From contig JAJYNO010000020.1 of assembly GCA_021786295.1 (NCBI GenBank), forward strand, positions 1-59,514: DNA of 59,514 nt, given 5' to 3'. The notes beneath the pieces are model-generated. The model was not told the DNA's origin. It did no database searches and saw nothing but the letters and a program-made list of their open reading frames with translations. Numbering within the stretch: position 1 is the first letter of the stretch; each line of letters opens with the position of its first letter. The translations under genes were made by a program, and so were the position numbers. Shown one piece after another: positions 53,532-59,514 of the stretch. Source of the DNA: a bacterium. GTDB lineage: Bacteria > Elusimicrobiota > Elusimicrobia > Elusimicrobiales > UBA9959.

Positions 53532-54878
53532 CTATTTTATGACCACCAGCTTGCCGGTCTTGCGGTTGTTCCCCGCTCTGACCTCCCAGAGATACACTCC
53601 GCTGGCCACTATCTGCCCTCCGGCGTTCCTCACATCCCAGACGGCGGACGGCGGAGCGGCGTCTAGCGTGCGCACTAGGGCCCCGGTTATGGTATAGATC
53701 CTTATCACGGCCGAGGACGGGATGCCGCGGAAGGTGATGCCGCCGCTCCAGCTGCCGTACCTGGCAGTGTCCCCTGCGTTGGGGCGGAACGGCACCGGGG
53801 AGGCATAGACGGAGCTGACGTCGTTGTCAGGCATGGCCATCAGGGCATAAGCCGAGAAGTGCGTGACCGGCTGGGATACTGTTCTGGCCGCCGTGTCCAG
53901 AACGGCCCCTCCCTGCCGCTCCCAGAGCGCGGAACTTTCGTTAAGGCGCCAGACCGCCAGCGAGGAGACCTTCATCTTCGGCGCGGATGGAGGGCCGTCT
54001 ATCAGGCCGTCCCCGGAGGCGTCAGGGTAGGGCAGGGTTATGACGCAGGCGGAATTCGGCTGCGCCGGGCGTCCCGAGGCGTCGTAAGGCGAGACAGAAA
54101 CGGCGCTGAGCAGCTCCGGAGAGCCTGGCAGCGCGGGCAGCCTTGCGCTCGCCTGCCCGGCGGCCTGGCCGGAAACGCCGGTGGAAACGGCCATGAAGAA
54201 ATCCTGTGAATATGAATTGGCCGGGATCGTCACGCGCACCCTGCGGTCCGCCAGGGCGGCCGCCGTGTTGTCCAGTCTGTGGTCCATGATGACGGAGAAA
54301 TAAACGGTGGTCGCCTCGGTCAGGGGGGAACCGTTTATATCGACTATCCCGGAGGAGAAATAAACGGAAAAGACGCTGCCCTTGGGCCAGGACTCAGAGG
54401 GGACCAGCAGCAGCTCCTGGCCTGAATAGCTCAGCGTGACCGGCCAGCTTGAGCCGGAAACGGAGCCGGTATTGTCGTAGAGCTGAGTCACGCTCACTCC
54501 GGGGGCGGAGAGGTCCGGGGAAATGTCGTCGCTGAAGACCAGCCCCAGCGGCCCCCCCGAGGGAAGGCCCCAGAGCGCGCCGCCGGAACTCACCGCGGAA
54601 GAAGCGGACGACATGGAGGTCAGGCCCTGGGCTACCGCGTCCGCCGGGACAAGCGACAGGTAGCCCGACCATACCGACGAGGCGTCAGAGCCCAGCATCG
54701 AAGGGCTGGCGCAGCCGTCGCCCACCGTATATGAAACGTCGTATGCGCCAGTGGAGGCGCTTACTACGGCCAAGGGGGCGTCCGAGGAGCGGACCCTCTC
54801 CCAGCCGCAGTAGGAGGCAGCCGGCAACGCGGAGGCGCTGGCCGCCAACAGGCAGAAGACACGGAGCTTTTTTTTCAT
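53532..54878 (-). CDS. Secreted protein with Ig-like and type-9-like C-terminal sorting domain
   Basis: A 448-residue exported protein. The signal peptide is MKKKLRVFCLLAASASALPA. A middle part (about 130-215) looks like a Big_5/SbsA Ig-like domain (DLSAPGVSVTQLYD, VDINGSPLTEATTVYFSV). The last 90 residues (VYASPVPFRPNAGD, ITFRGIPSSAVIRIYTITGALVRTL, WDVRNAGGQIVASGVYLWEV, then KTGKLVVIK) match the FlgD-Ig/T9SS type A sorting-domain pattern. The ATG follows one base after a 6-bp hairpin (54880-54894), with no obvious ribosome-binding site. It is likely cargo of the PorV-like/SprA-like pathway. Confidence 0.75.
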   Translation of the reverse strand: MKKKLRVFCLLAASASALPAASYCGWERVRSSDAPLAVVSASTGAYDVSYTVGDGCASPSMLGSDASSVWSGYLSLVPADAVAQGLTSMSSASSAVSSGGALWGLPSGGPLGLVFSDDISPDLSAPGVSVTQLYDNTGSVSGSSWPVTLSYSGQELLLVPSESWPKGSVFSVYFSSGIVDINGSPLTEATTVYFSVIMDHRLDNTAAALADRRVRVTIPANSYSQDFFMAVSTGVSGQAAGQASARLPALPGSPELLSAVSVSPYDASGRPAQPNSACVITLPYPDASGDGLIDGPPSAPKMKVSSLAVWRLNESSALWERQGGAVLDTAARTVSQPVTHFSAYALMAMPDNDVSSVYASPVPFRPNAGDTARYGSWSGGITFRGIPSSAVIRIYTITGALVRTLDAAPPSAVWDVRNAGGQIVASGVYLWEVRAGNNRKTGKLVVIK

Positions 54879-54879
54879 C

Positions 54880-54894
54880 AGAGCCGGAGGCTCT
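54880..54894 (-). promoter_or_regulatory. Small hairpin abutting the start codon of the sorting-domain gene
   Basis: AGAGCC and GGCTCT pair perfectly around a 3-nt loop, ending one base before the ATG (54876-54878). A stem this close to the start codon may limit translation, or act with coupling from upstream genes. Confidence 0.4.
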
Positions 54895-54932
54895 TGCGGG
54901 AAAGCCCTCCCCGCCTGCTCCGGACCCAGGAC

Positions 54933-55868
54933 CTATCTCCTGAGCGTTTCCACGGACCTCTGGCCGCGCACCACGCCGGCCTCGGTCAGGCCCTTCACGT
55001 AGCCGTTGTACCTGGTCTGCACAGGTTTGCCGGGGCCGAGCCCGGCCGGGTCGGTCACCATCTTGACGAACGAGGAGGCCACCGGAAAGGCCGTCACCAG
55101 GTAGGTCCTGGCCGGCTTGGTGTCGCGCACCGAATACACCAGCAGATAGGAGTCTCCTTCCGTGACCTTACCGAACAGGACCAGGTCGGTGCGCAGCGTG
55201 ACGGAGCGCCCGCCCGGCAGCTCCGCGGTCTCGGAGAGCCGCACGTGAGCCACGTCGGAGGAGATATAGTCCGCGAGCGCCGGATCGCAGTAGGGACCCA
55301 CCTTCTTCAGCAGGGCGTAGGCGGCAGGATCGTCCTTAAGCGCTATGGACCCGGCGAAGCAGGTCACGTTGGTGAGCAGCGTCCCCGAAGACGGGGCAGG
55401 ACCGAGGGAGCCCTCCGGCAGCCCGAAGCCGAGCTCTATCTCCGGGTCCACCCAGCGGGCGCGCTTGAAGCCGAAGCTGGTGGGCAGCAGGCTGAACAGG
55501 TAGCCGTAAGTATGCTCCAGTCCGGCGTGCATTATCCTGCCCTCAGGCTGCGGCGCCCCGGCGCTGCGGGCCAGGAACGAGAGGAGCGGCGGGCGTACGA
55601 TCTCGCCCTTGGCGAACTCGTCGAAGTTTATGCTCTGTCCCCAGAGCCCGAGGATGAAGCGGTGGTCGCGTATGAGCTTCAGCTGTTTCAGCAGGCCGGG
55701 GGCATACTCCGAGAAGTCGCGGCGTATCTCCGCCTGGGAGGTTTTTCTCCCGATGAGCCTGGAGACCCCGGCCCACGGGCAGTCGGCCTTGGTCTCGCCG
55801 GGCGCGGGGCATTCGAAGGAGAATGCCAGGGAAGGAACGAGCAGCAGGGCGGCCAGCAGCAGCTTCAT
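54933..55868 (-). CDS. Exported protein of unknown function
   Basis: A 311-residue protein with signal peptide MKLLLAALLLVPSLAFSFE (start chosen at 55868, one base overlap with the upstream small peptide gene; longer in-frame start at 55922 has no signal). The mature part starts with cysteines (ECPAPGETKADCPW). Conserved-looking stretches are RDHRFILGLWGQSINFDEF, MHAGLEHTYGYLFSLLPTSFG and YLLVYSVRDTKPARTYLVTAFPV. Cys residues in TNVTCFAGS and VGPYCDPAL may form disulfides. I recognise no family. Its tight linkage to the small CGPWPGYPC protein suggests shared function. Confidence 0.7.
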   Translation of the reverse strand: MKLLLAALLLVPSLAFSFECPAPGETKADCPWAGVSRLIGRKTSQAEIRRDFSEYAPGLLKQLKLIRDHRFILGLWGQSINFDEFAKGEIVRPPLLSFLARSAGAPQPEGRIMHAGLEHTYGYLFSLLPTSFGFKRARWVDPEIELGFGLPEGSLGPAPSSGTLLTNVTCFAGSIALKDDPAAYALLKKVGPYCDPALADYISSDVAHVRLSETAELPGGRSVTLRTDLVLFGKVTEGDSYLLVYSVRDTKPARTYLVTAFPVASSFVKMVTDPAGLGPGKPVQTRYNGYVKGLTEAGVVRGQRSVETLRR

Positions 55869-56170
55869 CACGCGGTCCGGCGGAAGTCGGAAAGACTTAC
55901 CGTGTAATAGCGGGTGCCGCAAGGATAGCCGGGCCAGGGGCCGCAGTCCTGCTTGGCCGGGGCCGTGCTCTGGTTCACCGAGTTGGCTATGTCCTGCAGC
56001 GACCCGGGGCTGGAGGACTGCACCGAGGCCTCCTTCTTCTCGGCTTTGAAGCAGGCGGTCAGCGCGGCCAGGCCCACGGCCAGCAGGCCCAGCACGCCGA
56101 AGCGCGCCACGCGGTTCACCTCGTTCCGGGTCAGGCCCGTCCTGGCCCCGAGCTCATAAAGTTTCTTCAT
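55868..56170 (-). CDS. Small membrane-inserted protein or lipoprotein with CGPWPGYPC motif
   Basis: A 100-residue protein. A 24-residue charged N-terminus (MKKLYELGARTGLTRNEVN..) precedes a hydrophobic stretch ending LAALTAC (Cys40, lipobox-like). The remainder is short and polar, and ends with QDCGPWPGYPCGTRYYTVSLSD (Cys76 and Cys84). As a lipoprotein its n-region would be unusually long. As a RiPP precursor, residues 1-40 could be a leader and the Cys/Pro/Trp/Tyr-rich end a core. Upstream lie a radical SAM/SPASM and a methyltransferase gene. The region upstream has its own -10-like element. Confidence 0.65.
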   Translation of the reverse strand: MKKLYELGARTGLTRNEVNRVARFGVLGLLAVGLAALTACFKAEKKEASVQSSSPGSLQDIANSVNQSTAPAKQDCGPWPGYPCGTRYYTVSLSDFRRTA

Positions 56171-56211
56171 AATAATATTTCTCCCCTACTCTGCCTCTGC
56201 CGCTAAAAAAT

Positions 56212-56217
56212 ATTCTA
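56212..56217 (-). promoter_or_regulatory. Candidate -10 element of the small peptide gene
   Basis: On the - strand TACTAGAAT gives TAGAAT 42 nt before the ATG, in an AT-rich stretch downstream of the methyltransferase stop, followed by GGGGAG as ribosome-binding sequence. It indicates separate transcription of the peptide. Confidence 0.4.
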
Positions 56218-56249
56218 GTAATTTTTCCTGCCGCGAGGACAATGGAAAA

Positions 56250-57230
56250 TCAGGCCGGGCGCGGCCCGGACGCGCGGCGCCTGGAGGCCCAGGAGGCGGC
56301 TGTCTCCGCGGTGAAAGCGGACGGCGGGTCCGCGGCGGGCCCGGGCCCGTAGGGTTCTTTCCCGGCCAGAGCCGCCAGCATGAGACCTCTGCCAAGGGCA
56401 ATAGCCGCCTCGTAGGCGGCGCGTTCCGGCACCTTCGCCTCCAGCTTGGCGGCGAACTCCGCGGCCAGCCTGCCCTGGGCGTTCCAGCCTGCCAGCCTGG
56501 CGCAGGCGGCGGCCTCCCGGGACGGCCGCGGCTCGTTCTCCTCCACCAGCGAAAAGTATTCCAGAGCGGCCGGAGCGCTGACCAGCGCCAGTTCCAGTTC
56601 GGCCGCGGAGTTGCCGCCGGCCGCCACGAGCCGCCTGACGGCCGTCTCCAGCGCCGCGCTCTCCTCTTCCCGCCTGAACGGGACCAGGCCCTTGTCCAGC
56701 AGGCGGCGCCTCAGCGCGGCGTTGAGCGCCTGGCGCCCGCCTTCCGTCTTTACGCAGGCGAACCGCAGGGCCGGGCGCCACGTCCGGGACATGAACTCCT
56801 CCGCTGAAACTGAAAAACCGGCCTCGCGCAGCAGTTCTTCCAGCAGTTCCCTGGGAAAGCAGTAGACGTGGCCCATGCCCGGGGTCTCCGGCCCGTAGAC
56901 CCAGCCCAGCGCGGCCTCCCTGGCCCTGTGATCCCCTTCCAGGAATATCCGGAAGGTCTTGTCTATGTCCGGGGTCTCTATGAGGAGCCGGCCGCCGGAC
57001 TTCAGCACCCGCCAGCACTCGGAAAGGAAATACTTGGCCTTGAAGAAGCCCAGGTGCTCCACCAGCTGCAGGGCCTTTATCTCCTCCGCGCTGGCGCAGG
57101 GAAGGTCCAGGTCCTGCGCCTCCATCAGGCGGTCGGCGGCGGAGTCCGGGCTGGAATCCAGGTTCAGCCAGCCCTCGAGCCTGCTGTAGCCGCAGCCTAT
57201 GTTCAATCTCAGCGGGGCGGGCTCAGGCAT
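56250..57230 (-). CDS. SAM-dependent methyltransferase with C-terminal extension
   Basis: A 326-residue protein. The N-terminal 180 residues are a class I methyltransferase: LNIGCGYSRLEGWLNLD (motif I), DLDLPCASAEEIKALQLVEHL, CWRVLKSGGRLLIETPD and GHVYCFPRELLEELLREAGF. The C-terminal 140 residues are helical and Ala/Glu-rich and are not recognised. Its start overlaps the radical SAM stop by eight bases, so the two proteins are coupled. The substrate may be a peptide or a sugar; position favours the former. Confidence 0.8.
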   Translation of the reverse strand: MPEPAPLRLNIGCGYSRLEGWLNLDSSPDSAADRLMEAQDLDLPCASAEEIKALQLVEHLGFFKAKYFLSECWRVLKSGGRLLIETPDIDKTFRIFLEGDHRAREAALGWVYGPETPGMGHVYCFPRELLEELLREAGFSVSAEEFMSRTWRPALRFACVKTEGGRQALNAALRRRLLDKGLVPFRREEESAALETAVRRLVAAGGNSAAELELALVSAPAALEYFSLVEENEPRPSREAAACARLAGWNAQGRLAAEFAAKLEAKVPERAAYEAAIALGRGLMLAALAGKEPYGPGPAADPPSAFTAETAASWASRRRASGPRPA

Positions 57231-58380
57231 CGCGCCCCCTCTTGCCGGAAAAGATGCCGCCCAGCCGCCTGAAAGAGGCCCCGCCGGCCAGGCCGCCCAG
57301 CTTCAATCCGAGTTTGCGCAGCGGGCCGGACTTCTCCGCGGCCAGCATCTTTTTCTCTATGGCGAGGAAGCAATAGGGGTCATTGTGCAGGCGCCCGGTC
57401 TTCATCAGCGACATCTCGCTGCAGCCGCCGCCGCAGGTCTCCGCGTGCTCGCAGCCGGCGCACTCCGGCCCGGCCTGCTCCTTCTTGAAAGCCCTGGCGT
57501 AGGCGAAGGCGCCGGGCCTGTTCCAGATGGAGGCGAAGGACTCCCTGCGGACGTTCCCCTCCACGAACGCGGCGTCGTTGACGGCCAGGCAGCCCATCAC
57601 GCCGCCGTCGCTGCGTATGCCGGCCACGGAGATCCCGGCCTGGCAGCCCTTCCATTTCTCGTAAAGGGAGACGTTCGTCAGCAGCGCGGAGTGGTAGCCC
57701 AGGTCGTGCGCCCCTATCACCGGCAGCTCCTCCGCGCTGTAATGCCTGCGGCAGGCCTCGACGAAGAGCCCCACCGCGTAGAAATCCTCCTTGTCCAGCA
57801 GCAGGTCGCGCGAGAAGCGCCCCCCCTCTGCGCCGGCGGTCTGCACCTGCCAGGCTATGCCGCGGCCCTTCAGCAGGTCCCGCAGCTTCGGCAGCTCGGC
57901 GATGTTGAGCTTGTGCACCGTGGTGATGACGCTGACCGGCAGGCCCTCCGCCAGGCAGCGGTCTATGAAGGAGCCCGACTTTTCGAAGGCGCCTTTCTGT
58001 CCGCGTATCCGGTCGTGCAGGGCGGGGTCCGCCGCGTCCAGGCTGACGGCCACGGCGCGCGGAGAGAGCTCCCTCAGCCCGCGGAAGATCCCCTCCGACT
58101 GCACGGTCCCGTTGGTGATGACCGAAAGCTCCATGCCGAGCTCCCGGACCCGCCTGGCTATGGCGAAAAAATCCTTGCGCAGCAGCGGTTCACCGCCCAT
58201 CAGGGCCACGCCCCCGCAGCCGGCTTTCTTCAGGTCGTCGCAGAGCGCCAGCGCCTCCCCTGGCGAAAGCTCCGCCTCCCGCTTCCCGCCGGCGGTGGAG
58301 CCGCAGTGCAGGCATTTGAGATTGCAGGCCAGCGTGAGCTCCCAGACCACGCAGGCCGGACCGCGGTAAAAGGTATTCAT
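57223..58380 (-). CDS. Radical SAM/SPASM-domain protein
   Basis: A 385-residue radical SAM enzyme. The [4Fe-4S] cysteines are Cys19, Cys23 and Cys26 (LACNLKCLHC); GGEPLLRKDF and AVSLDAADPALHDRIRG are the next conserved parts. The C-terminal SPASM region includes CQAGISVAGIRSDGGVMGC and the CAGCEHAETCGGGCSEM cluster, plus a last Cys in NDPYCF, enough for two more clusters. Such enzymes modify peptides (PqqE, sactisynthases) or proteins. It is the first gene of a four-gene unit with a methyltransferase and a small Cys/Pro-rich peptide, but the substrate is not proven. Confidence 0.9.
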   Translation of the reverse strand: MNTFYRGPACVVWELTLACNLKCLHCGSTAGGKREAELSPGEALALCDDLKKAGCGGVALMGGEPLLRKDFFAIARRVRELGMELSVITNGTVQSEGIFRGLRELSPRAVAVSLDAADPALHDRIRGQKGAFEKSGSFIDRCLAEGLPVSVITTVHKLNIAELPKLRDLLKGRGIAWQVQTAGAEGGRFSRDLLLDKEDFYAVGLFVEACRRHYSAEELPVIGAHDLGYHSALLTNVSLYEKWKGCQAGISVAGIRSDGGVMGCLAVNDAAFVEGNVRRESFASIWNRPGAFAYARAFKKEQAGPECAGCEHAETCGGGCSEMSLMKTGRLHNDPYCFLAIEKKMLAAEKSGPLRKLGLKLGGLAGGASFRRLGGIFSGKRGRDA

Positions 58381-58412
58381 ATCATCACGGGGACCACCCT
58401 ATTGCGCTATCA

Positions 58413-58418
58413 TACAAT
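58413..58418 (+). promoter_or_regulatory. Candidate -10 element for the lipoprotein leader
   Basis: TACAAT lies in an AT-rich stretch (58408-58422) in the divergent region with the radical SAM gene; a - strand TATGAT overlaps it (58409-58414). Transcription from about 58425 would produce a leader of about 190 nt before the lipoprotein ATG. Confidence 0.45.
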
Positions 58419-58429
58419 ATTTGTCCGGA

Positions 58430-58537
58430 CGGTCCTGAGCGGGCGGACCGCTATTGCCCGAAAGTCCCATCCTGAGGTGGGTCCTTTTTCCCTTACGCCA
58501 GTAGGCCCAATGCCGCTTACGGAAAGGACTTTTTTTT
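58430..58537 (+). promoter_or_regulatory. Structured leader with terminator/antiterminator, candidate riboswitch or attenuator
   Basis: Hairpin P1 pairs CGGTCC (58430-58435) with GGACCG (58445-58450). GGGC in its loop (58441-58444) can pair with GCCC at 58456-58459, an H-type pseudoknot. CCCATC and GGTGGG (58466-58481) form a second hairpin with a CTGA loop. GTCCTTTTTCC (58481-58491) pairs with GGAAAGGAC (58521-58529), followed by eight T (58530-58537), an intrinsic terminator. AAAGTCC (58461-58467) is complementary to GGACTTT (58526-58532) and would break the terminator. No known riboswitch class was recognised. Confidence 0.65.
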
Positions 58538-58611
58538 CGTTTAATATCCTCACGGCTCGTTACAGGCCGTTCTTAGCGCACAATCAAGCAGCAGTCAAGG
58601 AGAGTCTAAAG

Positions 58612-59391
58612 ATGATGAAGAAGAGAATAATCAAAGGGATCGGCGCCGCCGCAGTGCTGGCCGCGCTGGTCGGCTGCAACGAGATCAACTTCAGCGGCCT
58701 TCTCAACATCAGCGAGCCGATAACCTTCGCCAACCAAAGCAGGGCCGTAGTGACCCTCGCCCCCGGACAGTACAACACCAAGGCCACCATAGGCCAGTCC
58801 GGCAGCCAGAAGCAGATAACACTCGAGATCAATAACGGCAATCAGCCCACCAAGGTCCAGATCAGCTTCGACAAGAACATCAGCATCGGCGAGAACTTCG
58901 ACCTCACCGCGGCCCAGATCGGCCAGAACTTCGACGTGAAGGGCACGATGAAGACCTCCGTCACGAACTCCCCGGACCAGTCCGGCTGGGAGTCCTGCAC
59001 CTACCAGCGCCCGCAGACCGTCTGCCGCGGCCCCGAGAAGAGCGCCCAGGACAAGGCTGACGAGGCCTCCCTGGACTCCAACGCCGCCGCGCTGACCCAG
59101 ACCGACCTCCCGGCCGGCCGCGCCGTCCCCGAGGCTTCCAACCCGGTCATGGCTGACCGTCCCGGCCCGCACCCCGGTCCTATGCCCGGCCCCGTTCCCC
59201 CGCCGCACACGCCCACCTGCAGCACCATCTGGGTCACCCAGTACGGCAATCAGAACGTGACCTATCACTACCAGACCACGACTCGCGACCTGAACGCCAG
59301 CTTCGTGCAGGGCGCCAAGACGCTCGGCACCTACACCGGCCAGTCCTCCGACACCCAGAAGATCTACACCTTCCAGGGTCAGTGCTACTGA
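58612..59391 (+). CDS. Secreted lipoprotein of unknown function
   Basis: A 259-residue protein. AAGGAG (58597-58602) sets the ATG at 58612. The signal peptide ends in the lipobox LVGC with Cys22. The mature part begins with strand-like segments (PITFANQSRAVVTLAPGQYNTKATIG, QITLEINNGNQPTKVQISFD, TAAQIGQNFDVKGTMKTS), followed by paired cysteines (WESCTYQRPQTVCRG) and a proline-rich linker (DRPGPHPGPMPGPVPPPHTP). A C-terminal strand region ends in QCY. No family is recognised. It is the only gene behind the structured leader, and a group II intron follows its stop. Confidence 0.78.
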   Translation: MMKKRIIKGIGAAAVLAALVGCNEINFSGLLNISEPITFANQSRAVVTLAPGQYNTKATIGQSGSQKQITLEINNGNQPTKVQISFDKNISIGENFDLTAAQIGQNFDVKGTMKTSVTNSPDQSGWESCTYQRPQTVCRGPEKSAQDKADEASLDSNAAALTQTDLPAGRAVPEASNPVMADRPGPHPGPMPGPVPPPHTPTCSTIWVTQYGNQNVTYHYQTTTRDLNASFVQGAKTLGTYTGQSSDTQKIYTFQGQCY

Positions 59392-59404
59392 CGGCCGTCC
59401 CGTA

Positions 59405-59514
59405 ATCGGGTAGGAGGCGGGTGATTAGTTCACCCGCCGTCCTCCCACACCACCGTACGTACCGTTCGGTATACGGCGGTTCATCAGACCTGATAGGCCG
59501 AGGAAAGCCGCTGA
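59405..59514 (-). mobile_element. Group II intron, 3' end (domains V and VI), truncated by the window edge
   Basis: On the - strand, 59483-59447 reads as domain V. The 8-nt stem strand CCGCCGUA pairs with UACGGUGG, a two-base CG bulge follows the distal helix UACC-GAAC-GGUA, and the catalytic triad position reads CGC. Domain VI follows (GGCGGGUGA paired with UCACCCGCC), and the intron ends CUACCCGAU at 59405 with an unpaired A seven bases from the end. The rest, probably including a reverse transcriptase gene, lies beyond base 59514. Confidence 0.85.

Noticed and set aside
58430..58537. c-di-GMP (GEMM), cobalamin or preQ1 riboswitch
   Set aside because: None of the conserved cores I know for these classes can be found in the leader; left as an unassigned attenuator.
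59405..59514. Diversity-generating retroelement next to the fibre gene
   Set aside because: The terminal sequence has group II intron domain V/VI features, and it lies 8 kb from the fibre gene with no template repeat seen.

Overview
The window is one contiguous stretch of a GC-rich (by eye about two-thirds G+C), densely coded genome of a Gram-negative (diderm) bacterium. lptF/lptG, a TolC-family efflux protein, PorV-like and SprA-like outer-membrane proteins and several lipoproteins show the outer membrane; dapA/dapF and mtgA show a diaminopimelate peptidoglycan. The gene mix (SprA-like giant protein, PorV/PorQ-like protein with a TPR tail, fibre proteins ending in a formylglycine-generating-enzyme/C-lectin fold, Group III phosphofructokinase) fits an Elusimicrobiota-like or other non-Bacteroidetes diderm lineage. 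That placement is inference; no rRNA or tRNA gene was recognised.

Region 1 (1-17883, + strand): a surface-glycan assembly locus. It opens with the tail of a DegT-type aminotransferase. It then has a methyltransferase-GT2 fusion, two free methyltransferases, GT-C type membrane glycosyltransferases, a carbamoyltransferase followed by an SGNH hydrolase, a DUF5989 protein and an SxtJ protein, three extended SDR epimerases/dehydratases, a radical SAM protein, a GT4 glycosyltransferase and a UDP-galactopyranose-mutase-like flavoprotein. It closes with the peptidoglycan transglycosylase mtgA. Most junctions are 1-8 nt overlaps, so this is one or a few long operons.

Region 2 (17897-30695, - strand): dapA-dapF-TPR-patatin-TolC-HAMP protein, pfkA with pyrophosphate-type signature residues, an outer-membrane barrel, a CheY-like regulator overlapping dnaE, and a sodium:solute symporter.

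Region 3 (30791-46901): NUDIX hydrolase-transketolase (+), lptG/lptF (-), a 1795-residue SprA-like protein (+) behind a leader with two terminator-like hairpins, comF (+), a GH13 glycosidase, a dCACHE membrane sensor and a GT-C-like membrane protein (-), and an RlmD/RumA-type RNA methyltransferase (+).

Region 4 (46939-54878, - strand): a secretion/surface-fibre operon. It encodes a secreted protein with a sorting-domain-like C-terminus, a PorV-like barrel protein, a TPR-like exported protein and a 1542-residue repetitive fibre carrying a 252-bp near-perfect internal duplication. With the SprA-like protein this suggests a type-9-like secretion system.

Region 5 (54933-59514): a radical SAM/SPASM enzyme, a methyltransferase, a small peptide with a CGPWPGYPC motif and an exported protein (- strand) make a possible peptide-maturation cluster. 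Divergent from it is a lipoprotein behind a strong candidate attenuator/riboswitch leader. The window ends inside the 3' end of a group II intron on the - strand, 13 nt past the lipoprotein stop codon.
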